This document shows positions 8,367 through 16,027 of a stretch of DNA of 64,000 nt, piece after piece; within the stretch, counting starts at the first letter, position 1, and the number at the start of each line of letters is the position of its first letter. The stretch covers positions 1-64,000 of IMG/VR virus record IMGVR_UViG_3300047470_000272; one strand, 5' to 3'. The position numbers were made by a program, and so were the translations under genes. This DNA comes from a virus. The notes under the pieces are model-generated. The model was not told where the DNA came from and did not search any database. It saw only the letters and a program-made list of their open reading frames with translations.

Positions 8367-8484
8367 CGGGGTCCTCTGGGATCGGCGTGGGCTTCGGTGG
8401 CGGCCCGTTCCCCACCAGGCGGTCCAGCCAGTCCCGGAATTCCGGGGACGGCTCGAACGGTCTGTCGGGGAACGGGCTGGCCAT
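8359..8484 (-). CDS. Small proline-rich protein, 41 aa
   Basis: A 41-residue frame (MASPFPDRPFEPSPEFRDWL at the start, then a PPPKPTPIPEDPDE tail) is coupled at both ends: its ATG overlaps the stop of the 93-residue gene, and its stop overlaps the start of the spike-like gene. This tight fit supports translation. Function unknown; the proline tail suggests an extended linker or adaptor. Confidence 0.5.
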   Translation of the reverse strand: MASPFPDRPFEPSPEFRDWLDRLVGNGPPPKPTPIPEDPDE

Positions 8485-8765
8485 CACACACCCCGGCCCT
8501 TGTGCTTGGCGTGGGCCGGGACCTGGTTGACCTGGTTGTGGGTGTCGGTGCGCACCACGCCGCGGGCGGTCGGCACGCTGGGCACCTGGCGGCTGGTCTT
8601 GGGCACCGGCGGGCGCGCCATCGGCGACGGACCGGCCGGGATCTTCGGCGAGACGGGCGGCACGGCCGGCGGACGCGCAGCCTTCGGCGGCATCGGCGGG
8701 GCCGGTGGCGGATTCATGCTGGGCACCTGTTCCGGCTTCGCCACAGGCTTGACGAACTTCTTCAT
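8484..8765 (-). CDS. Proline/lysine-rich basic protein, 93 aa
   Basis: The product starts MKKFVKPVAKPEQVPS and is dominated by Pro, Ala and Lys (NPPPAPPMPPKAARPPAVPP), with a basic C-terminus KHKGRGV. Low-complexity basic proteins of this kind occur among minor virion components, but no family is recognised. The start has a GGAGAT site upstream. It is the first late gene after the plus-strand accessory island, with its start facing away from that island. Confidence 0.5.
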   Translation of the reverse strand: MKKFVKPVAKPEQVPSMNPPPAPPMPPKAARPPAVPPVSPKIPAGPSPMARPPVPKTSRQVPSVPTARGVVRTDTHNQVNQVPAHAKHKGRGV

Positions 8766-8819
8766 GGGGAGATCTCCGAGGTCTTGACAGGTGGTAACAC
8801 CAGACGACAAACTGGCGTG

Positions 8820-9974
8820 ATGGATAAACAAAAAGAAACTGAACTGACGGCGCAGGGCATGGCCGACTGCATGGACATGGTTCGCCAGGAGCTGGTCGAG
8901 GCTGGCGTGGTCAAGGCTGACGTGGCGCCGATGTTCCTGGCCGAGGCGGTGCTGAGCCATGTGGCGGCGCTTGGGGCCGACTTGCGGTCGACGCTGACGG
9001 AGCTGACGACGGTGCAGCGCAAGCTGATCGACGCGAACGCCGAGATCGCGGCCCTGCTGCTGGCCCGGGACCAAACCGCTGTTCCAGTGGTGCCGGAACC
9101 GGCTGAAACCTGCATGGATGCTGGCTTCCAGTCCCTGCGGGAGGGTGGGACCAATTCCCGCGAATTCGGGGGAATTAAGCCGTCCGCCGTGACGATCCCG
9201 ACCACGCCGGAACAGGCGATCGCGTTCATCGGCAGCCAGTTCGAGGTCCGCGAGGATGCCGAGCCGCTGGACCGGACCCGCTTTCAGCTCACCGTCCACG
9301 ATCTGCTGTCGGCCTTCGACTGGTGGTTCGGTGACGCCGAAGCCGCACCGTCCGACGGCGAGCTGTACGAGGCGGCATCGCGCCGTGCCGATCCGGCAGC
9401 GCACGACGCGGCACTCGCGGAATCGCTGGCCGTGTTTGGCGCGTCGGCCGGGCTGACGTCGGAGCACAAGGCGGCGCAGCAGGCGGCGAACGCAGCTGCT
9501 ACTCAAAGGCTCGATACCGCGCCGCGCCGGCTCCGCGGCGTGATTTCCGAGGACTCGCCCTTGGTACGGGCGCATCGTGCCGCCGAGGCACAGGCAGGTC
9601 AGCGGGAATCCGTGACAGTCACGGAAAAGGGTCCGTGGTCGGTCAGCGACTGGGGCCAGGGCCGCATCGTGATCCAGTCCAACGACTTCACCCACGACGT
9701 GGCGCTGGAGATCAGCGGCGACTTCGGATCGGTGGAGCGCGAGATCGCCCACGCCGAGGAAATCGCACGCCGGCTGAACGCCTACCCGACTCTGGTCTAT
9801 ACCTGCATCGGCAAGGGCGGCGAGTACGAACTGATCGGCCAGGCCAAGGGCGCGGGCACCATGCGTGACCATGCCGATCTGGTCGTGTACCGCGACGCGC
9901 AGACCGGCCAGCTGTACTGCCGTGCCAGACCTGACTTCGTCGAGCGCATGCAGTTGGTCGGGAGTCAGCGATGA
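8820..9974 (+). CDS. Phage protein with C-terminal DUF1653-like domain
   Basis: The 384-residue product has a helical N-terminus (MDKQKETELTAQGMADCMDM), a middle part with FQLTVHDLLSAFDWWFGD, and an Ala-rich linker. The C-terminal part GGEYELIGQAKGAGTMRDHADLVVYRDAQTG followed by LYCRARPDFVERM matches the DUF1653 pattern (Y-x-hhG-x-A...VVYR...F-x-E), a small beta barrel of unknown role. This is the first gene of the plus-strand island and is opposed to the surrounding late genes. A TTGACA box lies at 8784-8789, but no good -10 follows. Its stop overlaps the next start. Confidence 0.55.
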   Translation: MDKQKETELTAQGMADCMDMVRQELVEAGVVKADVAPMFLAEAVLSHVAALGADLRSTLTELTTVQRKLIDANAEIAALLLARDQTAVPVVPEPAETCMDAGFQSLREGGTNSREFGGIKPSAVTIPTTPEQAIAFIGSQFEVREDAEPLDRTRFQLTVHDLLSAFDWWFGDAEAAPSDGELYEAASRRADPAAHDAALAESLAVFGASAGLTSEHKAAQQAANAAATQRLDTAPRRLRGVISEDSPLVRAHRAAEAQAGQRESVTVTEKGPWSVSDWGQGRIVIQSNDFTHDVALEISGDFGSVEREIAHAEEIARRLNAYPTLVYTCIGKGGEYELIGQAKGAGTMRDHADLVVYRDAQTGQLYCRARPDFVERMQLVGSQR

Positions 9975-10435
9975 AGGTCCTGTTCTTCGACATCGACGGC
10001 GTGGTCAATAGCGACCGCAGCAGCATGGCGCTGGGCGGCTACCCGCACGACTTCTCAGAGGCCGACATGCCCAAGTTCGACCACGTTGCCCTGGGGCTGA
10101 TCCGCAGGTTGTGCCGTGTGACCGAGACGGTGATCGTCCTGTCCTCGACCTGGCGCATCTACCACCGTCCGGGCGTCGTTGCCGAGGCGCTGGACCTGCC
10201 GGTGATCGACGAGACGCCGGACCACGGCAGCTACGACACGCGGGGCAGCGAGATCGCGGCATGGCTGGCCCAGCATCCCGAGGTTGAGACCTACGCCATC
10301 GTCGACGACGTGGCGATCTGCGACGGCCATCCTGACCTTGCGGCCCGCTTCGTCCAGACCAACCCGGAGTGGGGAGTCAGCCTGAGCGACTACCGCCAGC
10401 TGCGCCACCTGCTCGACACGGAGTGCCACGAATGA
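9971..10435 (+). CDS. HAD-superfamily phosphatase-like protein
   Basis: The 154-residue protein starts VLFFDIDGVVNSD, the HAD motif I (DxDG) with nucleophile Asp and acid/base Asp. It has motif II in VIVLSSTWR and motif IV in YAIVDDVAICDGH. Length and the SSTWR signature match small HAD proteins of the kind found fused or next to RNA-repair enzymes. It probably hydrolyses a phosphate ester in the cytoplasm; the substrate is unknown. It is coupled by ATGA to both neighbours inside the accessory island. Confidence 0.7.
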   Translation: MKVLFFDIDGVVNSDRSSMALGGYPHDFSEADMPKFDHVALGLIRRLCRVTETVIVLSSTWRIYHRPGVVAEALDLPVIDETPDHGSYDTRGSEIAAWLAQHPEVETYAIVDDVAICDGHPDLAARFVQTNPEWGVSLSDYRQLRHLLDTECHE

Positions 10436-10719
10436 TTCACCCCCACGCTACCCGCACCATCATCGCCAGGGCCGATCTGGTCGACGGCGCCTACTACGAG
10501 GGGCGCTGCCGCAATGCCACCGTCGCACGCTGGAACGCTGAGCGCGGCGTGTTCATCCACTGGCGCACCAAGTTCGCCAACGTGTTCCTCGAAGCGATCA
10601 AGCACCCCGAGGACGAGCAGCACTTCGACGTGTTCGTGCCGATCCGCCGTCTCGACGAGGCCGAGGTGGGCAAGTCGATCCCGTTCGACGACCAGCCAGT
10701 GCGAGGTATCCGGCCATGA
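10432..10719 (+). CDS. Hypothetical protein, 95 aa
   Basis: The product has an RADLVDGAYYEGRCRNATVARW N-terminal half that looks like a small beta barrel, then FIHWRTKFANVFLEAI and a DEQHFDVFVPIRRL strand. The pattern of short strands around GAYYEGRCRNA resembles phage proteins that sense or bind small ligands, but no family is recognised. Start and stop overlap neighbouring genes by four bases, indicating translational coupling. Confidence 0.55.
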   Translation: MIHPHATRTIIARADLVDGAYYEGRCRNATVARWNAERGVFIHWRTKFANVFLEAIKHPEDEQHFDVFVPIRRLDEAEVGKSIPFDDQPVRGIRP

Positions 10720-10853
10720 CCAACCCGACCGCCCGCGCCATCGCCAGCGTGGCCTGCTGCGCAGCCTGCTGCGCGATTGCCTTCGCCGAACCTGTCTATG
10801 GTGTGCTGTGCATCATCGGCATGATCGGCGGCCTCTACACTATCTGGAGCTAG
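10716..10853 (+). CDS. Small membrane protein, 45 aa
   Basis: A 45-residue product with two hydrophobic stretches: AIASVACCAACCAIAFA (five Cys including two CC pairs) and VLCIIGMIGGLYTIW. It probably crosses the inner membrane once or twice. It starts inside the stop of the upstream gene. Small cysteine-rich membrane peptides in accessory islands can be superinfection-exclusion factors; that is only a possibility here. Confidence 0.5.
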   Translation: MTNPTARAIASVACCAACCAIAFAEPVYGVLCIIGMIGGLYTIWS

Positions 10854-10856
10854 ACC

Positions 10857-11072
10857 ATGACCGACACCAACGACAAGATCGAATTCGACCAGGACAAGAT
10901 CGCCAAGCTGAAACCGTGGGATGTGGTGGACCACCTGGACACCGACGAAATGATCGCCGCCTACCTGACCGAGGTGCTGAACCCGGACGATGGTGGACCC
11001 GAGCCGGACGCCGCCTCTCTGCGCAAGGCCATCGAGGACACCATCCGCGCACTCAGGAAGCGCACCGCGTGA
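10857..11072 (+). CDS. Small acidic protein resembling the N-terminus of HigA-like antidotes
   Basis: The 71-residue protein reads WDVVDHLDTDEMIAAYLTEV and then ends in a helix ASLRKAIEDTIRALRKR. Addiction-module antidotes of the RelE/HigB partner family begin with a similar D-x-x-xxLxTxExIAxYL segment followed by a helix-turn-helix; here the HTH is absent. It may be a truncated antitoxin, or an unrelated protein with the same motif. No toxin gene is seen next to it. Confidence 0.5.
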   Translation: MTDTNDKIEFDQDKIAKLKPWDVVDHLDTDEMIAAYLTEVLNPDDGGPEPDAASLRKAIEDTIRALRKRTA

Positions 11073-11326
11073 AGCCGAACGAACGCCAGCTCAAGGAAGG
11101 CGACGTCGTCCAGCTCTCGCCTGACGTCGGCAACCCCATGTTCGCCTGCTGCATGGCCGTGGTCCGGGAGCCAAAGACCTTCGGCGCAATGGTCTACGTC
11201 CAGATGACCGGCGAGAACGGCCAGCCCGGCGGGCAGGCGTTCTACTTCGCCCAGTGGGCCGAAATGGAGTACGTCGGCCAGGCCGAGTGGATGCTCAAGC
11301 GGGTCGGCGACGAGGACGAGGGATGA
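11069..11326 (+). CDS. Hypothetical small beta-rich protein, 85 aa
   Basis: GTG start in a GTGA overlap. The sequence KEGDVVQLSPDVGNPMFACCMAVV and FGAMVYVQMTG suggests an SH3-like small barrel, as in phage proteins that open with 'GDVVQL-P'. The C-terminus is acidic (VGDEDEG). Function unknown. Confidence 0.5.
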   Translation: MKPNERQLKEGDVVQLSPDVGNPMFACCMAVVREPKTFGAMVYVQMTGENGQPGGQAFYFAQWAEMEYVGQAEWMLKRVGDEDEG

Positions 11327-11511
11327 TGTACTACAGCGCCCTGCCACGCCGCTTCTGCACGCCCGAGCAGCCGATGCAGCACGAGGAGCGGGACCACTAC
11401 CAGTGGAGCCATCCCGATGCGCAGGCGGTCGCGCCCTGGTACAACCTTGTGCTCTACAACTGCCCGCACTGCGGGCACACCTTCCACGCCGAACCGAGGA
11501 AACCCGAATGA
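11323..11511 (+). CDS. Small putative zinc-binding protein, 62 aa
   Basis: The product starts MMYYSALPRRFCTPEQP and ends with a zinc-knuckle-like YNCPHCGHTFHAEP. Only one CxxC pair plus His residues are present, so metal binding is partial or uses Cys12 and His. Its ATG overlaps the previous stop, and a second ATG follows directly (11326). Function unknown. Confidence 0.5.
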   Translation: MMYYSALPRRFCTPEQPMQHEERDHYQWSHPDAQAVAPWYNLVLYNCPHCGHTFHAEPRKPE

Positions 11512-11765
11512 GCAGGACGACACCGTTGGCGGAGCTGTCGACCCTGCGGCCTGCCCTGCTGATGCGGCTACAGTTCGTCGAGTGCATGCTGGCGACCTAC
11601 GGCAACATCAACCGGGGCGTGCTGGTCGACTTCTTCGGCCTGTCGCTGCCCCAGGCCAGCCTCGACCTGAACCTGTACCTCGACTACGCGCCGGGCAATG
11701 CGGCGTATGACCTGACGGCACGGACCTACCGCCGCACCGAACACTTCAAGAGGCTATGGCCATGA
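11508..11765 (+). CDS. Orphan winged-helix domain of WYL-regulator type
   Basis: The 85-residue product matches the N-terminal winged-helix domain of WYL-family regulators: LLMRLQFVECMLATYGNINR, then VLVDFFGLSLPQASLDLNLY, YAPGNAAYDLTARTYRR. The partner WYL ligand-sensing domain is missing, so this is a DNA-binding domain alone. WYL regulators often sit with phage-defence genes; here it lies in a phage accessory island. It could control the island or a host operon. The domain match is clear to me from pattern; the target is unknown. Confidence 0.65.
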   Translation: MSRTTPLAELSTLRPALLMRLQFVECMLATYGNINRGVLVDFFGLSLPQASLDLNLYLDYAPGNAAYDLTARTYRRTEHFKRLWP

Positions 11766-12142
11766 CCTGTCCACGATGCGGCAGCACAGGCATCCATGCC
11801 TGCCCCGGCCATCCGATCCCGGCCTGGACACCCGAGAAGGTGCGGGAGCTGCACCAGGTGCTGCGCCGGTACGAGTCGCCGGCCAGCAGGAACCAGAGAG
11901 AGGGCCGGTACGCCGGCACCTGGCAGGGCAAGCATGTCCGTCGCCGTGCTCTGGTGCCTGCCCTGATGGTCGGCGGTGAGGAGCTGTTCCCGCCCTTCCT
12001 GCCGTTCCCCGACAACGGGATCGCCTGGATGACCATGAACGCCCGCAGTCCGGTGCCGCCGATCCTGCCGCTGCGCATCCGCTACCGCAGCAAGGGCATG
12101 ACCGCCGAGGTGGTGATCGACCGGGCCGATGCCGATGACTAG
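11762..12142 (+). CDS. Zinc-ribbon hypothetical protein, about 126 aa
   Basis: The start MTCPRCGSTGIHACPGH carries a CxxC-x(6-8)-C zinc-ribbon-like motif. The remainder is basic and proline-rich (VRRRALVPALMVGGEELFPP, PILPLRIRYRSKG). I chose ATG 11762 because it overlaps the stop of the winged-helix gene; ATG 11756 is six bases upstream in the same frame. Function unknown. Confidence 0.5.
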   Translation: MTCPRCGSTGIHACPGHPIPAWTPEKVRELHQVLRRYESPASRNQREGRYAGTWQGKHVRRRALVPALMVGGEELFPPFLPFPDNGIAWMTMNARSPVPPILPLRIRYRSKGMTAEVVIDRADADD

Positions 12143-12287
12143 CCGCCGCCAGCGTGAGGGCTACTACGCCGGCAAGCTGTACGGTGCGCACTGGCGCAGC
12201 CGGTACTACCGCAGGCCGGGCGAGTACACCGCTGCGCTCAGGCCCTACGTGGCAATGGTCAAGCCGGGCCGGGACGAGCGGACGTAG
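12135..12287 (+). CDS. Small basic aromatic protein, 50 aa
   Basis: The frame MTSRRQREGYYAGKLYGAHW continues with SRYYRRPGEY and ends GRDERT. It is rich in Arg and Tyr and overlaps the upstream gene by eight bases. It is the last gene of the island before a hairpin. Real translation is likely but not certain. Confidence 0.45.
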   Translation: MTSRRQREGYYAGKLYGAHWRSRYYRRPGEYTAALRPYVAMVKPGRDERT

Positions 12288-12288
12288 A

Positions 12289-12322
12289 AACGCCCCCGGC
12301 ACCTTTCGGCACCGGAGGCGTT
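12289..12322 (+). terminator. Hairpin closing the first accessory island
   Basis: Arms AACGCC(c)CCGG and CCGG(a)GGCGTT form about ten base pairs with one mismatch, directly after the last island gene. No T-tract follows on the plus strand, so intrinsic termination is uncertain. Confidence 0.4.
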
Positions 12323-12361
12323 GGCCCCCCTCCACAGTTGGCCGGTCCAGTATAGCGCCCG

Positions 12362-12934
12362 TTAGGCGTGTCCGTCGAGATAGCGGTACATGGTCATGCG
12401 GCTGATGCCGTACTCCCTGGCCAGCGCGGCCTTGGAGATCGCGGGGTCGGCAGCGCGCAGGCGCAGCTCCTGCACCGTGGCGTCGTCGAGCGTGGGCTTC
12501 CTGCCCTTGTACACGCCCTTCCTCTTGGCGATGGCGATCCCTTCGGCCTGCCGCTCGCGGATCATGGCCCTCTCGAACTGCGCCACGGCACCGAGCAGGC
12601 CGAGCATCAGGTCGTTCATCGGGTTGGGTTCGCCCGAGAAGGTCAGGTTCTGCTTGACGAAGATGACCGTCACGCCGTCATCGGTCAGGCGGGCCACCAT
12701 CAGCAGCAGGTCGTGCAGGTTGCGGCCCAGGCGGTCCAGCGAGTGGACGTAGAGCGTGTCGCCGTCCCTCACGTAGTCGAGCATCGCCTTCAATGCCGGC
12801 CTGTTGGTCGTGCTGCCGCTGCACTTGTCCTCGAACGTCTTGTCCAGCTCGATCCCGTCAAGCTGCCTCTCCGTGTTCTGGTCGGTCGTCGATACCCGCA
12901 CATACCCGATCCGCTTCCCTGGTCCCTTGCTCAT
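12362..12934 (-). CDS. Serine recombinase of the resolvase/invertase family
   Basis: The 190-residue protein has the full small-serine-recombinase layout: KRIGYVRVSTTDQN with the catalytic Ser, TLYVHSLDRLGRN with the active-site Arg residues, VKQNLTFSG, MLGLLGAVAQFERAMIRERQ (long E helix), and a C-terminal HTH (ISKAALAREYGISRMTMYRY). Such enzymes resolve dimers or invert DNA by double-strand cleavage at paired sites. I chose ATG 12934 because GGAGGG lies just upstream; an in-frame start at 12964 exists. In a plasmid-like phage it could resolve multimers, complementing ParABS. No res or inverted-repeat ends were found. Confidence 0.9.
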   Translation of the reverse strand: MSKGPGKRIGYVRVSTTDQNTERQLDGIELDKTFEDKCSGSTTNRPALKAMLDYVRDGDTLYVHSLDRLGRNLHDLLLMVARLTDDGVTVIFVKQNLTFSGEPNPMNDLMLGLLGAVAQFERAMIRERQAEGIAIAKRKGVYKGRKPTLDDATVQELRLRAADPAISKAALAREYGISRMTMYRYLDGHA

Positions 12935-12967
12935 GGTCTGCCCTCCGTGGTGGTTGTGTACCACTTG

Positions 12968-12995
12968 AGTCTAGACCATGAACGCACAGTGTCAA
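12968..12995 (-). promoter_or_regulatory. Promoter of the resolvase gene
   Basis: On the minus strand a perfect TTGACA (-35) is followed after 16 bp by TAGACT (-10). The -10 overlaps a GTCTAGAC palindrome that could be an operator. It points into the resolvase gene. Confidence 0.6.
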
Positions 12996-13060
12996 GCTAG
13001 GCGGGACACCATCCTATTGTTACTGGTCGAGGTCAGGCCTGCGCCCCGTAACACATGGTT

Positions 13061-13252
13061 CTACCCTTGTGGTGCAGCCACCCGGCGCAGATCCGCCCTG
13101 GCTTTCCACAGCAGCCGTGCGACGACGTGGCGACCGAACTCCATCTGCTTGGCCGTCACCATCAGCTCGATCCCGAAGTCGCCCAGGCGCATCTGGTAGA
13201 AGGTCAGGCCACCGAACTCATGGAACTTGCGTGTCGTGATCCGCATCGTCAC
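13061..13252 (-). CDS. Small hypothetical protein after TerL, 63 aa
   Basis: The frame begins at GTG in a GTGA overlap with the terminase stop (ATG at 13246 is the alternative). The sequence TTRKFHEFGGLTFYQMRLGDF ends in a basic helix VVARLLWKARADLRRV. It is co-translated with the terminase. Function unknown. Confidence 0.55.
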   Translation of the reverse strand: MTMRITTRKFHEFGGLTFYQMRLGDFGIELMVTAKQMEFGRHVVARLLWKARADLRRVAAPQG

Positions 13253-14865
13253 ACCCCGTCGGCGAAGGTTTCGGGTTCGAGCGCACGCTCGTCGATGATG
13301 ATCGGCGGGACCGGCGACATGTCGTACAGGCGGGAGGTCGCGTCGATCAGATCCTTCTTCGCACTGAAAGGATAGGTCAGATATTCTTCCAAAAAGCCTT
13401 TGTTGAGACTGTACATGTTCCCTTCGTGGTCGCGCCTGGTCACAGGCTTGAAGATTCGGAAGGGTTGGCCCTGTTCGCGGATGCGCTTTTGGTTCGCGGT
13501 CTCGCCCTGGACCACGGCGGCGAGATAGAAACGGCGGCTGATGAAGTCGGGCTGCAACCTCTGGACGCGGTCGTCTTTCGATTGCGCCCCGTCGGAAGTC
13601 CAGGCCAGCTCGACGATCTCGAACGCCTCCTTCTCGCGGGTCATCTGCTCCTCGAAGTATTCGAGATCCGACTGGAGACCGTACCGCTCGTAGCCGACGT
13701 GCACGGCCTGGACCCCAGGCTGGGACATCCAGTACCGGCGCAGGCCCTTCAACGCTTCCCAACGCTCGCGCAGGCCCATTTTGTGTCTGTAGCCGTCGAG
13801 CAGGTAGCGGTTGTTGCCGCTATCGACGCCGACCACGGCCATCGCGGTGTTGTCCGACCCCTTCTTTTTGGAATTGGCCGGGTCCACCATGATGTACACG
13901 TTCAAGGTGGCGGGTCGAATGTCGATGAAGGATAGCCACTCCTTCTTGAACATGCTCTCGTTGCCGGCGGCGGGATTCATCAATTGTTGGCACGCGATCG
14001 TCGCCGGCCCCTGGGCCAGTTTCTTCGCTGCCCACGCTTCCTGGGTCAGGAATACCGGCTTGCCGTCGGGCGTGCCGTCAGCGGTCGCAGGGTACAGCCG
14101 CACCTTGAGGATGCGCCTGTCGATGATCTCCTGATAGGTGTCCATGAAGCTGTAGCGCGTCCCGACGTGCCACGCGCGGATCTTGCCGTCCTCGCCCCTG
14201 GCGCCCAGGTTGTCCGAGAGTTCCCAGGCCGTGGTCGTTTTGTTGACCTGATCCGGGGTGCTGACGGACTCCCTCGTCACCACGTCGTCATATACGCGCA
14301 GTAAAAAGTGTGCGCCGGTGGGTTGCCCATCGACAAGGCCGTGGCTCTCGACAGTCGCTTCTTTGGGATTTGATTTCCTGCGTACAACGATGCCTTTTTC
14401 TTCGCTCCACTTTGGCGACTGGCCGCGTGGGTCGGGGTACAGCACGTCGGGGTAGGTGGCCTGCAATTCCCGGTTGGCCTCAAGCTCCTGCTTGATCTGC
14501 AATAGGAACTTTCTCGCCACTGGCTTAGTGTGGGAAAAAATGCCTATCGTGATCTCTGGATTGACAATAATCTCCTGAATAATGCCCGCAAATGTAATAA
14601 CCGTGCTCTTATAATGTTCCCTTGCCCAAAGATCAAGAACACCGTCCGGTTCAGTTTCGACCTCGCGGCAGCGTGCGTAGATCCAGGGGTGGATGGCGTC
14701 GAGCCGGTGCAGCAGGCGCGTCAGCAAATAGAAGCGGTCGTTCCTGCCCAGCCACGCCTTGCCGTCCATGCCGTACTGGCTCTCGATCACCTCCCACAGG
14801 TCGGCCACCGCGTCGAACGGGGCCGCGTGCAGGGCGGCGCGGATCTCGTCAGGCAGGGTCAGCAT
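13249..14865 (-). CDS. terL: Terminase large subunit
   Basis: The 538-residue ATPase-nuclease packages DNA into the prohead. The ATPase half has the atypical Walker A-like LWAREHYKSTVITFAG, common in T7/N4-type terminases, and a Walker B strand LRVYDDVV. The nuclease half begins at YIMVDPANSKKKGSDNTAMAV (first metal Asp) and has acidic residues around VHVGYERYGLQSDLEYFEEQ and ending YPFSAKKDLIDATSRLYD. Its length is normal. The first 17 bases overlap the small-subunit gene. Part of the gene around 14.3-14.65 kb is less GC-rich than its surroundings by eye. Confidence 0.92.
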   Translation of the reverse strand: MLTLPDEIRAALHAAPFDAVADLWEVIESQYGMDGKAWLGRNDRFYLLTRLLHRLDAIHPWIYARCREVETEPDGVLDLWAREHYKSTVITFAGIIQEIIVNPEITIGIFSHTKPVARKFLLQIKQELEANRELQATYPDVLYPDPRGQSPKWSEEKGIVVRRKSNPKEATVESHGLVDGQPTGAHFLLRVYDDVVTRESVSTPDQVNKTTTAWELSDNLGARGEDGKIRAWHVGTRYSFMDTYQEIIDRRILKVRLYPATADGTPDGKPVFLTQEAWAAKKLAQGPATIACQQLMNPAAGNESMFKKEWLSFIDIRPATLNVYIMVDPANSKKKGSDNTAMAVVGVDSGNNRYLLDGYRHKMGLRERWEALKGLRRYWMSQPGVQAVHVGYERYGLQSDLEYFEEQMTREKEAFEIVELAWTSDGAQSKDDRVQRLQPDFISRRFYLAAVVQGETANQKRIREQGQPFRIFKPVTRRDHEGNMYSLNKGFLEEYLTYPFSAKKDLIDATSRLYDMSPVPPIIIDERALEPETFADGV

Positions 14866-15394
14866 TGGTCCCTACGGCCTGTTGCAGGCGCTTCTTGAAC
14901 GCGGCACGCAGCTCGTCGAATCCATCCGACACCGCCACGGTCACGTTGGTGCTGCTGTCCTCCGGGTCGTCCAGCTCGCGGATCTTGCGGATCGTCTCGA
15001 CGGCCAGCTTGTTCGCCTCGACAATCGTCTTGACGTCTTTGGGCTGATCGACGCTGTCCACCATCGTCAGCAGCTTGTCCATCGCCTTGCGTGCCACGGC
15101 CAAGCCGGTCGTCATGTCCCGCACGTCCTGGGTGGCCTCGTCGATCTGCACTTGACGAATCTGTTCGTCGCTCGTCATTCCGTTCGTCACCTGTTCGTCA
15201 ACAGGTACGCCAGCCATTGCTTCCCGTACAAGTTCCCGCTTAACATCACTGGTCCCTTTGATCCAGCCCTGCTTCTTGGCGTAGCGCCGCAAGGTGGGTT
15301 CGGGGATGCTGTGCTTCGTGGCCAGGGCGTTGATGCTGTACCCGCCTGCCGCGTAGTCGACCTCCGCAGCGGCGAAATCATATTGAGTGGTCAT
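14849..15394 (-). CDS. terS: Terminase small subunit
   Basis: The 181-residue protein carries an N-terminal helix-turn-helix ([30 protein letters not shown]) for recognition of the packaging site. A long helical oligomerisation region follows ([38 protein letters not shown]), then a short tail. This order is usual for small terminase subunits, which form rings and direct the large subunit to DNA. It lies directly before the large subunit, and its start faces the palindrome at the head of the second accessory island. Confidence 0.8.
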   Translation of the reverse strand: MTTQYDFAAAEVDYAAGGYSINALATKHSIPEPTLRRYAKKQGWIKGTSDVKRELVREAMAGVPVDEQVTNGMTSDEQIRQVQIDEATQDVRDMTTGLAVARKAMDKLLTMVDSVDQPKDVKTIVEANKLAVETIRKIRELDDPEDSSTNVTVAVSDGFDELRAAFKKRLQQAVGTNADPA

Positions 15395-15438
15395 TCGAGC
15401 TGTCCTTTGTGCGCGAGGGAGCGCCTATTGTGTGCACC

Positions 15439-15459
15439 TATATAGCATCATGCTATATA
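15439..15459 (+). promoter_or_regulatory. Perfect palindrome in the radC/terS divergent region
   Basis: Two 10-bp arms TATATAGCAT and ATGCTATATA are separated by one base. A TATACT hexamer at 15456-15461 overlaps the right arm and could be the -10 of the rightward operon. This looks like an operator for a dimeric repressor controlling the island between 15.5 and 21.7 kb. The regulator is not known. Confidence 0.6.
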
Positions 15460-15516
15460 CTATCCATGTGGGTCTGTGCGCCCTCGTTTCCCCTTCCACT
15501 TGAACGGAGCCAACTT

Positions 15517-16011
15517 ATGAACGCCCAGGTAGTGCAGCTGAAACCAGAGCCGCGCGTTGATACACGCCGGCAGCGCGAGGATGCGACCATCCGCCGCGCC
15601 CTCTCCATCCTGTCGAACCGCATGCGCCAGCCCGGCGAGGTGCTGTCCAGCCCTGTCACGGCGCAGCACTATGTGCGCCTCTACGCGGGCGAGTTGGAAT
15701 ATGAGGTGTTCATGGTCCTGTTCCTCGACTCGCACAACCGTGTCGTGGCGCGTGAGGAAATGTTCAGGGGCACGCTGACCCAGACCAGTGTCTACCCGCG
15801 CGAAGTGGTCAAGGCGGCGCTGGCCCATAACGCGGCAGCAGTGCTGCTGGCGCATAACCACCCGTCGGGCAAGGCTCAGCCGAGCGAGGCCGACCAGATG
15901 CTGACCAACGCACTCAAGTCGGCCCTGGCCCTGATCGACGTACGGGTGCTCGACCACATCGTCGTCACCACGAAGTTCGCCTATTCCTTCGCCGAGCACG
16001 GCGACATCTGA
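15517..16011 (+). CDS. RadC-family JAMM/MPN protein
   Basis: The 164-residue protein has the RadC core: [11 protein letters not shown], then [20 protein letters not shown], and the metal motif [17 protein letters not shown]. The N-terminal helix-hairpin-helix part of chromosomal RadC is missing, as is usual for plasmid and phage copies. The JAMM motif suggests a zinc hydrolase; the cellular role of RadC proteins is not settled. GGAGC precedes ATG 15517. It is the first gene of the second accessory island, a position where plasmids often carry radC-like genes. Confidence 0.85.
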   Translation: MNAQVVQLKPEPRVDTRRQREDATIRRALSILSNRMRQPGEVLSSPVTAQHYVRLYAGELEYEVFMVLFLDSHNRVVAREEMFRGTLTQTSVYPREVVKAALAHNAAAVLLAHNHPSGKAQPSEADQMLTNALKSALALIDVRVLDHIVVTTKFAYSFAEHGDI

Positions 16012-16027
16012 CCCACAGGAGACCACC

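Noticed and set aside
10857-11072. Complete toxin-antitoxin pair
   Set aside because: The antidote-like protein lacks its HTH and no RelE/HigB-type toxin lies next to it.
12362-13000. Transposon carrying the resolvase and the first island
   Set aside because: No terminal inverted repeats, transposase or target duplication were found at the island borders.
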